A DNA stretch of 32,538 bases from Acrasis kona (GCA_026419775.2 JAOPGA020001206.1:1-32538), one strand, 5' to 3'. Positions 20,256 to 31,521 are shown, counted from the stretch's first letter. Numbers and translations: made by a program. The notes: a model not told the origin generated them from the letters alone.

Positions 20256-22822
20256 TTAAGCAAGATTACTTGTTATTAAATCTCTAACCAACTTCATCTT
20301 TTCGTTCAACTTTTCTTCGTCAATCTCGTTCACACACCTCTCTTGTATCTTGTAAATTGGCTTCGGACTACTGTGATTATCCTGAAGAAACTTGTTATAT
20401 TCTTGAACACTGACACCCATCATTTCGTGAGGTAGCTTGGTCAAGTGGTCACTTGCATCTCTATGGTACATGATTAGATTAACAACAGAAACCGTGTTCA
20501 ATAAATCTCCCTTCACCACATCTTGTATCAATTGGTTTTGTTGTGAAGATTCCATACCAACAGCATATCTAGCATATAATAACTTTTTCACGCCCTTGAT
20601 CATCTTATAAGACGTCCAGTCATCGATCTGATCAACATCCCACAAGGAATCACTCAACGCTCGTTCAAACCTGGCCACATGGTCAATCAGCAGCATGCCA
20701 TCATCATCATTGACAACGGTTGACGTGCTAATGTTTCTAACGAATAAGTGTATCAAGTTTCTGGCAGAGTCTTGTAGTGCTTCGCTTATAATAGTACCAC
20801 TTCGTACGGATTTGAGTTGTTGGAACAAAACAGTCAGGATGCGTTTCGAATTCTTGAGTTGACTTTCAAAATCAGTCAAATAACTACCATCATGCAACGC
20901 TTGAGGATCAAACATGCGATTCAAGCAGGCGCCACTGGTCTGCTGGAGTGCTTCAAAAAAAGGTTGTAATAAAAATCTAGCCAACTGCTGCACTCCTTTG
21001 GTGCTTTGCAGAGAATGTTGACCAGAGTGACCCACACAAACAACATCATAAATTTTATTGATAGCATAATATAGTCCAGCATTAAAAATGTTATGGTTAT
21101 AGTTTGGTTCTAATCGGTACTGATTCGGCACCCTCACAATCTTGTTCTCCACGTCCGCACAAATCAAATCGATGCACTTGTTCACATTACGTAAGGTGTG
21201 AGCATGTAAGCGATCGTCATCCGTATTGCGGCTATTGTTCAACTCTTGTGATAAAATGTTGGAAAGTAATTTTGCATCTTGATGCGTGATTCCGCTTCCA
21301 TCTGTATTGGAGGACGTTGGTGGTTGTATTTTCGAAAGTATAATTTGTATGCGATTGGATAATCGAGAATACGATCCGCTCAAATATTCCCTCTCCAAAT
21401 CGCTCACGGTCAATCTCATCCATTCCAGTGCTTGTTCCGTTGGGTCAGCGCTCGCTGATGCATCCAACGTTGCTGCCGGAAGTAATCCTTTGAACTGCGA
21501 CACGAACTCATTAAGCATCTTTAGAATGTATGGATATTCCTCGAGTAGCATGTTCTTGATCATTGAATTGGGAGCTATCAATGTTGACAAAGTGATTGCG
21601 AATAAAACGTACCTCTAAGCACCGATTGTAACTCCTTGGTGAATGATTTGTTGAACCTGATCCAATACGAACCAAGAACGGATGGTTCGTCTCCCTTCCT
21701 CACGACGCTTTCGAATCCGACGAGCGTTAATGGATCCTTCTTCTTGACTAACACTTGATCTAACTGATGTATTTGCACGTGAAGATCGTGTAGTTCCTCT
21801 AGCATCGTGTTGAACGAAGTTAAAAATTGTGACTTGACGGCTGATTGATCCGTGCTGTTGGATGGACGCGAGATGGTTCCTGGTGTAGCGTGCTTCTTGG
21901 TATAATTCTTCAGATCAAAAGTTTTATGCATCAATTGCTGTGACTTGTGAATGTTTTGCTCTACGATTTGATGGACCACTTGTTGCAATGATTCTAGGTT
22001 GAAGAAGACTTGTAGGCTTGACCCGATCTGAGATTGGTTTCTTGTTTGTATGGCTTGTGTTAGTTGTTGTTTGGAGGCTGAGCGAAGTCCGCTTCCTGTT
22101 TTTTTTATAAAAGCAACTTCGGATTGTACCACATCAATGCCTTGCAAGTCTTGGTCCCTAAGCATTTCCTCTGCATCAACGTTAAACAGGAACGTACTGC
22201 GCATTTACCTAATTCAAAGAGGGGCAAGGCAGCCTTGTTCAAATCAAGTGCAGTCAGTGTGTGGTCGCTGTACGCTGCTTTGAGTTTGCTCAAGCTCTTT
22301 AGAAACCGATCAACCTTGCGCAACATCTCTGTCGCCTCCCACATGTTGCTGAGTTGCCTCAAACGACCTTTTATATTATTATAGGAGGAACCAATGCTGG
22401 ATTGTAGTCTAAAAGTGATATGTACGCCCAACCAAGGTGACTCACCTGTTGACCGACGTCTGTAGCGACTGGACGCCTTGGCGCACGGAACTCAACTCCT
22501 CATCGAAATTAGAAATGTTTACCATTTGCTCGATCAAAAATTGATGATTATTCTTAACCTAAACAACGTTGTAAGTGGCGAGGGGAGAATGGTACAAACT
22601 TCAAATTCAATATTACTCTGTAGCAGATCGATTCCAGTGGTTTAATTTTATAATATCCTCATCAAAGGCCACATCCGTGTTTTTTGTCGCAATCGAGTTG
22701 TTCTTCAGTTTATCGTGTATAAAATCATTCGATGAGAAGTCTTCTTGCATCAACCGACGCAGCATGTCATCCTGATTAAAGTGTTCTGTAAAAGAGTGTT
22801 GCTGTGTCGGCTGCTCTGTCAT
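20256..22822 (-). CDS. COG5: Conserved oligomeric Golgi complex subunit 5
   Basis: COG tethers retrograde vesicles at the Golgi. Recognised exons are 22558-22446, 22408-22209, 22170-21613 and 21574-20256, with introns of 37, 38 and 38 nt, which join in one frame of 730 codons. COG5 hallmarks are present: a helical N-terminal region (LQTSVNRLQSSIGSSYNN), then EMLRKVDRFLKSLSKLKAA, FELEEMLRDQDLQGIDVV, QIGSSLQVFFNLESLQQVV, HQLDQVLVKKKDPLT and LLEEYPYILKMLNEF. The first exon from ATG at 22822 (MTEQPTQQHSF) runs to TAA at 22613. Its link to the second exon is not clean: no GT-AG pair between 22558 and 22640 keeps frame without a 1-nt shift. That may be a sequence error or an unusual intron. Confidence 0.88.
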
Positions 22823-23030
22823 GGTGTTGACTGTATTGTTGTAAGGTTAGAACAAGATGACCACGTGATTATAAAGATTTCATTATTCAAAGACACAGAC
22901 ATAATATTGTTTCATTTCAATCATAGTATAAACCACTGGTATTTAAAGACAATATTGAACCATCAGTTAGCGAACCAGGTTAATTTATAAATAAATTGAT
23001 TGAACGAAACCGATCAACTTCAATCTTAAA

Positions 23031-24810
23031 ATGTCCGACCAAGAACTCTTTGATGACTTGATAGTCAGCACACATTTTCATGAAGACGTTGGAATACCAA
23101 AAAACAACTCACCAGATAATATAAATCCGAACGAAGCATCGTTCAACTATACCAATATTATAAAATGTTACGATATAAATAAACTCAATAACTGCGATGG
23201 GTTCAATGGCAATTTTTGTTGGCCCTCAAGAAGCATTGACCACGAGCTAGAAGATCAACACATGATACATGTTCAAGAAGATAATCAATCGTTACTACAG
23301 CGGCATTTAGAGGAAGAGGAATTACGTTTGTTAATGGAACAAGACTCTTGCATGATCTGCGAAGCCAACCAAAAAGCACATTTATTGGACCTACCAGAGG
23401 ATTGTATTGTAAATATCTTTCAGTACCTAGTAAAAAAAGAGATACTCAAATTGGCAAGGGTTTCTAAACAAATTCGTCACTTGTATAGTAAGTCAAATTC
23501 ACGCTTCATGAAAAATTAATTCCTTTTTAGAAAATGATGTGCTTTGGGAACGGTTTTATTACGAAAGATTTGGACAAGAGGTAGTTTCCACCATACATTA
23601 CATTGATCATCACCATCAAGATAACATACAAGACATTCAACTACGACATGACCGCGTCCGCCGCAACAGCGCTAATAACTCGTCCAGGCTCAAAGAATTG
23701 AAGGAAAGAAGTAAGCAAGGGAAAAAGGCATTCAGCAGAAGAAAACCGGACCAAGCAGCGGAATCATCAACACACAAGGAAAAGTCGTCCTCGTCATCGC
23801 CAGTCAGAAGTAATTCTACCTGCCACACGCCGCCTCATTATCACTTTTATCAATTGTACAAGAATAGAGTGCTCGATGCAAGGCGAAAGAGAGAGGAAAG
23901 AGAAAGAATGCACAAGGAAGAGGAACTAAGGAAGCATTATGAAAAAGTGTTGAGGCAGCCCCAAAGATGGAGCGAAAGGTTTTACTTCTTGTATACCCCT
24001 TTATTCTTCTTGTTATCTTTCACATCAACACTCTGTACAGCTTTATATTTGGATAATTATATACCTGCATCCAAGTGGAATACTGCTTTGGTGCTGGCGC
24101 CGTATGTCTTTGTTACCGTTCCCCTGTACTTTGTTGCGACGGGTACTGCCGTACTCTCTGATTATTTGAGAATGTTGAGGTGGAGCTCTCCCTTCGACAG
24201 CGTAATATCCATGATGTATTTGGGTAATGTTTGGTTGCCATTGTTGTCGTGTCTTGTGCCTTTGAAGATTTTTATACTTCCCCAAGACACGCCGTGGAGG
24301 GCTGCCATCGCTCCGCAGTGGATTTATAGTTTTGTATACATTATTGCAAGTATTGTTATTCACAAGAAGATACGGAGGATTAAATTCGAAGTGGATCAAA
24401 AGGTCATCATGACATTTACGTGCGTGTTGAACTTGGCAGTGTCGATGACCATGGGCTTTGTTTCAGCAAAATTAGACTTTTCTTTACAAAGCTCTCTACA
24501 ATATTCAACCTTTGTATTCTTTCCTGTATGGGCCATCTTTCTCGCCGCTCTAATCGCAGTGCCAGTTGGTGCTTATGTATTTTTGCACGAAGAGGGTTTA
24601 AAACCGACGCTGTTCATTTATTTTCCTCTCATTTTGGCATTCATCGTGCCGTTGATTCCTTTTTTTGTGTTGATGGGATTGAGGATGGATGAAATCGTTC
24701 GAGTTCACTACTTGATCATTGCGTCGCCCTTGTACTTGTGGCAGCTGGTATGGTTCTTCATATCTAGTGTATTTGTCATTATACTGGAAAGAGGGAGATC
24801 GCCTGCATAA
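23031..24810 (+). CDS. F-box protein fused to a TMEM185-like membrane domain
   Basis: Exons 23031-23487 and 23531-24810 are joined across a 43-nt GTAAGT...TTTAG intron, giving 578 aa. Residues 1-116 are acidic and disordered. An F-box covers about 117-165 (LLDLPEDCIVNIFQYL... to LYKNDVLWERFYYERFG), and the intron lies inside it. A Lys/Arg/Ser-rich linker and a charged helix follow. About eight membrane segments fill residues 304-572, resembling the TMEM185/FAM11 family (ALYLDNYIPASKWNTAL and related stretches). F-boxes bind Skp1 in SCF ubiquitin ligases, so this could be a membrane-anchored substrate receptor facing the cytosol. The family call for the membrane part is moderate. AATAAA lies 10 nt past the stop (24821-24826), and the PP2C gene converges 20 nt away. 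Confidence 0.75.
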
Positions 24811-24820
24811 ATTGTATATA

Positions 24821-24835
24821 AATAAAGCTTTTATT
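24821..24835. terminator. Palindromic pair of poly(A) signals between convergent genes
   Basis: AATAAA (24821-24826) serves the plus-strand F-box gene and TTTATT (24830-24835) is AATAAA for the minus-strand PP2C gene, whose TAA stop it contains. They are separated by three bases, so one 15-base near-palindrome can end both transcripts. Confidence 0.6.
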
Positions 24836-26091
24836 GATGTGTTAATACTTTGGAGACGACTGCATTTACAACATTGGAATCGACTGGTTGGGGGATGGCA
24901 GGCCCTGGTTGTTGGGCTTGTTGTAGATCGTTAAAGAATACTAACATGCACGATACATTGTCGCTCCTTGGCGTGCTTGCAACCTCCTCGACAAGATTTC
25001 TACAAATTTCTTGTACGGGCAAGCCCCTCCTCCACAGCTTACCAACGACGTTGATCGCAACTTCGTCTTTCAATACGCCCCACAGTCCGTCAGACTCCAA
25101 TATCATAAAGTCATGGACTCTTGTGTCGATTTGAACCTGTCGAATGTTTGGTTCCACGCTAATGTAATCGCCTCGTGCGTGGTTTAGTGGTTGTTTGAAT
25201 TTGTGATCTCCGAGAGCTCTCGACATGTTGATTCCTTCCTTATCGTGGACTTGTGAGCGTGAGACAAGTTACTTCAAAAGTAATAAAAACTTACTAATAC
25301 GGCCCTTACTGACGACACCACCATTCTGTGTGATTCTTTGGTGCTCGTCCAGATCGGTAGGTTTAAAGTCACGAGTCAACCTCTCAGCCCTGTACCAGTT
25401 ACATCCATCACCAGTTCCGTATGATTCAGTGCGAACAGCTAAAATGCATCTTGAGTCACCAACGTTTCCGACGTGTAATTTGCCGTTTACCAACAAAGCG
25501 GACACAGCTGTGCTTCCGCCCCTTAGTCTGTGCTGCCTCTCAACAAACTGTATTAAGTTAAAAGAAATAGTTCACTTCATTTACCTCTTCGAATGTATCT
25601 GCGTCTTCGGCATATAACCCTTCTCTTATGGCCCTTGAGTAGTCGCCACATCCAAACCCATCGGAGGAGAAAATTCTTTCGTGTAAGTGTGTTCTCGCGT
25701 GTTCAGATATTTGTTCACCACCATGACCATCGTACACACCAAAGTAAGTGACTCCGTTTTTTGATGAGTAACTGTATCTATCTTCTTGGTGATCTCTATC
25801 TCCCTGTGACAAATGCATTGCTATTTGCTTTACCTGAACCTGGTGGTCATCTGTGGGCATTGTCTGTGTCACATTGAAGCCACTAATTCGGTTGGTCACT
25901 AAGGGTTCGTAAATCTGAACGTTTGGAGTAGTTTCGTAAGGCACAGTTGTTGGGGGAGCAAAAGAGGCTGTTGAATTTGGTTGGATTTGGGGCACATTGT
26001 TGAATAATTCGTTAACTTCACTCTGGCTAAGTGGCTGTGATATTGCTTGGTTATTGACAACTTCGAAGTTATGTTGGGTTGTGGGGTACAT
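24831..26091 (-). CDS. PP2C-family Ser/Thr protein phosphatase
   Basis: Exons 26091-25585, 25547-25295 and 25249-24831 are joined across 37-nt and 45-nt introns, giving 392 aa. Residues 1-85 are Gln/Pro/Thr-rich and disordered. The catalytic domain holds the family motifs in order: GDRDHQEDRY, YFGVYDGHGGE (metal-binding Asp), RGGSTAVSALL, VGNVGDSRCIL, LTRDFKPTDLDEHQRI, NMSRALGDHKFK, ILESDGLWGVL (metal-binding Asp) and RSDNVSCMLVFF. It should be an active Mn/Mg-dependent phosphatase. No signal peptide or membrane segment is seen, and the substrate is unknown. The stop is embedded in AATAAA (CAA TAA A). The C-terminal tail after residue 355 is Gln/Pro/Val-rich. Confidence 0.92.
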
Positions 26092-26203
26092 TCTATTTTA
26101 AACTTAATATATCAGGTAGCCTAATTTTATCTTCCCCTTTTGTTGTAAGAAATATATATCTAGCGGTGATGAGCTAGAAGATAATCTAACAGCGTAACAT
26201 GTA

Positions 26204-28581
26204 ATGCGTAAATTTGAACGTTTATTGGTTGTTTACATCCTCTTTACTGTTTGTAATTTTATCGTGCGACTAACAACTTCAACAAATCGTACTTCAGAAC
26301 AAGAGAGTATACTGTTCATGAGTTATTTGTCAGCCAACACTACATCAAAAAGACCTTGGAGCATGTTCAAGAGGGATAGAGAATTCTTACAGTATAAAGA
26401 TAAAGTGGTTGACAATGCCCTCCGAGCAAACATGTATATGCTTTTTTTAGCAATAGCCTGTTTTGCACTGTTCAGTTTTGCTAGTGGAAGCGCAATTTTA
26501 TCACTTCTAACAATCATTCGACTGGTTGCACCAATTGATTTTAAGAATCATCTACCAAAAACAGAGACTGCCTTTCACTCATTATTTTGGGACAAGGTTA
26601 CTCTTCCATCACCAGACAAGTTACAATATTGTACCAAACACAAAGTGGGTCACACAAAAGACCAAATGTCCGGAGAATGTAAAATCAAGAGTAAAAGATG
26701 GGGTAACCTGAAAGACATGCTTGAGGCACAGTATAAAAACCCTAAATTCCTTGCAGACTTACACGAAGGCATTAATAGAAGGAGNAATAACAAATCTGAC
26801 CATCTGGAAGAATATGATGATGGAGCAATTTTTAAGAGATTGAGTACGACAACAAGATTAAAGTACCTACAAAACCCATCATGGCAGATATTTATTGATG
26901 GAGTTTCTCCATGGAACAAAGCAGATGAAACTATTCTACCGGTGTATTTAGTGAATACAAGCATACGGAGAGAAAAGAGATTCCAAGAGCATAATGTTAT
27001 TCTGGTTGGCGTACTTTCATCAAAGACCGAGGTTCCATATCAAGTATATTTAAGGGAAACTGTAAGATACTTGAATGAGGTGATGGGAAACTGGATTCTG
27101 TGTACAAGTCACCGATGACATTACAATTAATTGTCATGGAATGGTAACTTCATTGGTTTGTGATATTGTTGAGCGTGACAAAATTCTTTGCATGTCATCT
27201 GGATAATTTTGGTGTCCACACTGTTATATAAAAGGAGAAAGTCATGGACGTACTATTTCTTATATAGACCCTAATCAGACGGACCATAGATGCTTCAAAT
27301 CGTTTGAATTTGACGCTAAAATTGCAAAGTCACACAATAGTTCCATCGTTGGTCAAAAATGTTCGTTCCGTGGTGTATATGATATCTCAGCTCTATTTGA
27401 CCTGAAAGATTTTGATGTTGTTGAAATGATGCCTGTTGATGCTATGCATACATTGGACATGGGTGTTTCTGAATATTTCCTGAATTTGTGGAAGGGAGGG
27501 CCAAAAGTTGTTCCGGAAGTTGACAAAGACAAAGAGCACTCATGGATACTCAGTGAAGAACAAATCAATGATATCAATACCATGATGAAGGAAAGCGGTC
27601 TCCCACATTGTGTTTCTGAATCACCACGCGACTTGTATAATTTGACCAACTGGAAGTCAGCTGATTTTCACGAATGTACCATGTTTTATTCATTACCTGC
27701 CATTACCGGTCGACTACCAGACGCCTACTCAACACATTGGTCATTGTTTGTAAGAGCATATAGACTCCTTTCAAAGCACTCCATAAAGCAAGAAGAAATA
27801 GACGAAGCTGAAAAACTGTTGAAGCTCTTTGTAGATAATGTACCCAAGTTATATCTACACAGTCATGTGCCAATTAAAATGCATGCTCTAATACATTTAG
27901 CAGATTTTGTGAGAAAATACGGACCTCTACAACATTTCTCAGCAATTATGTTCGAAGATTTGAACGGAAAGTTGAATCAAGGAAATAGGTCACATTTTAA
28001 GATAACAGAATCAATACATGATAAATTCCTAAAAAGATCTGGAATAAGCGCTGTCGCCGATTGTATAAGAGATCTGGATAACGAGCCAATTGATTCTGAA
28101 CATCCATTCCATGATGTATTAGTGGCGGTTGGTTTGCATAACAAAGGATTCTACAAAGTGGTATGCATGTGTAAAAGAATTTGAGCCAAAGTTTAAAAAA
28201 GGTTGCTACATGATTCGACTCTCTGATAGGCAGCTTAATGTGAGCTCATACAAGTTGATTTCCATTAATGTCATTGTTGATGTCTGCTCCTTTGTTACAT
28301 CACACTCATTTTCCAAGTTTGCATTGAATACTGTTGACCATTTCCCTGTTGAAATCACGATTAAACAAAGGGTAAATAATGTTGAAGTGAATCTACTTGC
28401 TCGAACCTGTATAATCCCAGCATCCAACAACTCTTTTAATGTTAAGTGCACCAAAACAGGTCCTTGTGTCAAAATGTGTTCTTGGCATGTTTCTTGTCAA
28501 AGCCCCGCATTACTTTCACAGCTGTACACCCCCGAGCATTACTACCGACCATTAAAATCTGCCAACGAAGAAGACCCCTGA
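26204..28581 (+). mobile_element. Broken CACTA/TNP2-like DNA transposon, coding part
   Basis: Three reading-frame blocks carry one transposase: 26204-27118, about 27102-28184, and about 28150-28581. The first block has a hydrophobic N-terminus and zinc-type Cys residues (YCTKHK, GECKIK), then the first catalytic Asp in WQIFIDGVSPW. The second block has the second Asp in MMPVDAMHTLDMGV and the likely catalytic Glu in SAIMFEDLNGKL. These match TNP2-like transposases of CACTA/EnSpm elements. Breaks are a frame change near 27100, an in-frame TAA at 27204-27206, and a second frame change near 28155; one ambiguous base sits at 26785. Splicing does not explain them well. I found no terminal inverted repeats or target duplication at either side. 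The end overlaps the antisense tail of the next gene by 30 bases. Confidence 0.65.
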
Positions 28582-29557
28582 CCAAGTTTTCAGTATTTGT
28601 ATCCAAACAAACCCAGGGTAACTTGGAACAGGATATGTATATTGAATACTAGGCATCATCTTCACAATATCACTAATCTTGCTATTAATTAGAGTGACGG
28701 CAGAAGGGTTATCAGTCCACACAAAATGCTTTTCATTGAAATATCCCATAGCTCTAGCGCTTTCTGGAGGAGGGTAGTTTCTAAGAACCATACCTCTCCA
28801 TCCCGTCATTATAAGATAATCGAAATTATCAATCAAGATTTGAAGTATTTTGGCCTGTCCATCTGCCCCCCATCCGCAACTTGTGACGGTTGCATCAGCA
28901 TAAAACCATTTCTTTTTCTGGTAGAACCTCTCTACTACATTTTTTTGTAGTAATGTAATGTTCACCATTTTGAGTGCTAAATTAAAAGTATATTTTGGGC
29001 CATATGTCAATGCTTGAACAGGAGAATTAGTAGCTGATCCCGCTTCACCAGGAGGTGTACCCGAATGTCCAGATGTATCAATACACATATCAACACCATT
29101 GAATACTTGTAATACCAAACCTCTGGCATCCATATTGTTTTGTGAGGTAGCAAACGGCTGATATTTGGTTGATATTTTATTTGGGTCGTTTATATTGTCC
29201 TTTATCTCTGTCAACAACGGACTGCTAACAACAAAAGTATGGAAAGGTGCATTTTTCCAGATCTGCGATCTTGATAAAAGTTGTTTGTCTAATTTTGAAA
29301 CCTGATTTGAATCGACTGCCACATCTATAATGTAAATGAGCTTAAATACAATTAGTCATTTGTTGGACTGTTTCGTCATAATTAGGATCCCCTACTGACC
29401 CTACCCAAAGCACACAAATAGGCACCACAGTCCCATTGTTCAAAATGACAATAGTATCTCCAGCCGAGTTGCTCCAAAGGAAAAAGTCGTCAAAACTTCC
29501 TTCAATAACTAACAACAGGAAACCTAAAATAAATAGTGCAGTCAACACCGAACGCAT
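28552..29557 (-). CDS. Secreted protein of unknown function
   Basis: Exons 29557-29350 and 29324-28552 are joined across a 25-nt GTATTT...TATAG intron, the shortest in the window, giving 326 aa. The second part has no ATG at its 5' end, so the join is needed. It starts with a clear signal peptide (MRSVLTALFILGFLLLVIEG). The mature part contains NxT sites, a Gly/Pro/Ser-rich loop (TSGHSGTPPGEAGSATNS), and aromatic stretches (YQKKKWFYADATVTSCGWG; MTGWRGMVLRNYPPP). I recognise no family. The last 10 residues overlap the 3' end of the transposase on the other strand, so the C-terminus may have been altered by that insertion. It is divergent from the RCC1-like gene, with 66 bases between the ATGs. 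Confidence 0.6.
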
Positions 29558-29623
29558 TAATCTATTTGGCTGTAAAATAAAAATTAGGCGCTAAATTTAA
29601 TTCAATCAACTGTATTTACAAAA

Positions 29624-31180
29624 ATGACTCGTTTGGTCACATACGTCGTACTACTGCTCAGCTTCATCTCTTATGCTAGCTCTGAAACAGGATTTATGTC
29701 GACTGGGATGGTATATGGAAATTATAGTCTGCAAGAGATGAACTTGACAGGTACAAATTCAAAGATTGTATCGGTTGGAGTGTTTGATGGTTCATTTGCG
29801 GTTATAGTTACGGAAAATGGCGATTTATTCTATCAAACTAGAGGGTAAGGATTATTACACCTCTACCTTTAGTAATTACATATAAAAGTTATTCGTACAG
29901 TGTCAAGTTGAACGCAAGCGCCGTAACAGTTGGAAAAATTATTGAAGCAAAAAGCGGTAAAGGCCATACACTCCTACTCTCAGATGCGGGAGATGTATTT
30001 TCGTTCGGTTATAACACGTAAGCTCGGTTCAACTTACACATTAACAACTATCACAGATTAGGAGAACTTGGAATTAATGACACAACTGTTAGATTACTAA
30101 ATCAACCCGCAAAGGTAGTGCTGCCTGGTGGAACAAAGATAAGATACATTGCCGCGGGTTCCTATCATTCTATTCTTTTATCTGAGGATAACAAGTTGTA
30201 TAGCTTTGGTTTCAATCAGTAGGTCAGCTCCAATGATATTATAATTTACTTTTTATTATAGGTATTGTCAACTAGGACTTGCCATATGTCTTGATAGAGT
30301 GTTTGTTCCAACATTAGTTGACATGACCGGCTCACTTAAAGGCAAAATAGTATCGCAGATTAGTGCAGGTAATTGTATGACAATGATATTAACAGATGAT
30401 GGCCAAATATATACTTTTGGTTGTCGTGAAGGAACAGGGATACGTGGAAATGACTGTCCTGAATTATTCATTGGCAATCCCTCTGAATCTCTACAATTAT
30501 CTTGCGCGCCAGTTGCGATGAATATGAGTGCTCTCGCAGGTAGAATAGTTGTTAGCATAGTTTCTGGTCAATATAGAACAATTCTACTCACTAAAGACGG
30601 TGTAGTGTATACTATTGGTGCTTCATTGTACGCTATGGGAATTGTAGAACAGACTACGCAAATTGATAAGCCGACAGCAATAATCATTTCTGAACCTCTC
30701 TACGGAAAGAAGATAACAAGAGTAGCCATAGGATGTGAAAGTGTTTTTTTATTAGCTAGCGATAACAATATCTATAGATTTGGAAGATGCGATGAGCCCT
30801 CCTGCTGGAATGGCTTGAATGAAAATGACCCCACTGCTGCAATTGAAGTGCCAAAGAATAAGATTGTCACGCAAATGAACAGAGGTTGTTCAATGTCGGT
30901 ACTACTAGTTGATGACATCAACAGTACAGCTTCGCCAATAACAAATACTGTTCAGAACACTACCACCAATTATAACAGTACCGGCAATACCACTGCCGCA
31001 GCTCAAAGCACTAGTGAAACGACCACCACAACACAGAATACTACACCAATAATTACTACTTCAAGCAATAGTGCGGAAGCAGATCGTATTACTTCTAGTT
31101 CATCAAGCAATATATCAACCATTATATCCACACAGATTATGGTTGTTTTGATGTGTTTTATNTATTTTTTAATTCGTTGA
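29624..31180 (+). CDS. Secreted or surface RCC1-like repeat protein
   Basis: Exons 29624-29844, 29901-30017, 30057-30218 and 30262-31180 are joined across introns of 56, 39 and 43 nt, giving 472 aa. A signal peptide (MTRLVTYVVLLLSFISYASS) leads into RCC1-type propeller blades, recognised by repeats such as GHTLLLSDAGDVFSFGYN, SYHSILLSEDNKLYSFGFN and CMTMILTDDGQIYTFG. Two introns fall at the end of a blade's FGxN motif. After the propeller, a stalk of about 90 residues rich in Thr, Ser and Asn with many NxT/S sites ends in a hydrophobic C-terminus without a clear cytosolic tail, as in GPI-anchored or tail-anchored surface proteins. Nuclear RCC1 lacks a signal peptide, so this is not the Ran exchange factor. 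Codon 31162 contains an N. Confidence 0.8.
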
Positions 31181-31521
31181 ACATCATTTAGAGATTTTGT
31201 TTTAAATTAATCCGACTTGTTTTCATTTACTTCTCACCTTCAAAAATACAAATACTAAATGACTAGCTTTCTTAGACGTGTCAGAGGTGTGGATAATGCA
31301 TAGCTCTAGATGAGAATTCCAGGTCTGCTAATGACGATGTCTTAATTGGAGCGCGAGGCTCGTACCAAGTTGGGTGTTTTCACTGGTGCTAAATTTGGGT
31401 TGACCCCGACTGGTCCCCCCCCTCCCCCCCTCCAAGTTGGCTGTGAAATCATTCAATTTGGACCATTATTGAGAGAGTTATTGGACTTTGATGCTAAAAA
31501 AACATAATTTTGAATTTTTAA
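31181..31521. other. Non-coding stretch with a C-rich tract
   Basis: 341 bases with no supported gene. It holds a C8-T-C7-T-CC run at 31415-31433, which is a purine/G-rich run on the minus strand able to form a quadruplex. It also contains the first TTTGGG-like words of the right-end region. Confidence 0.6.
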
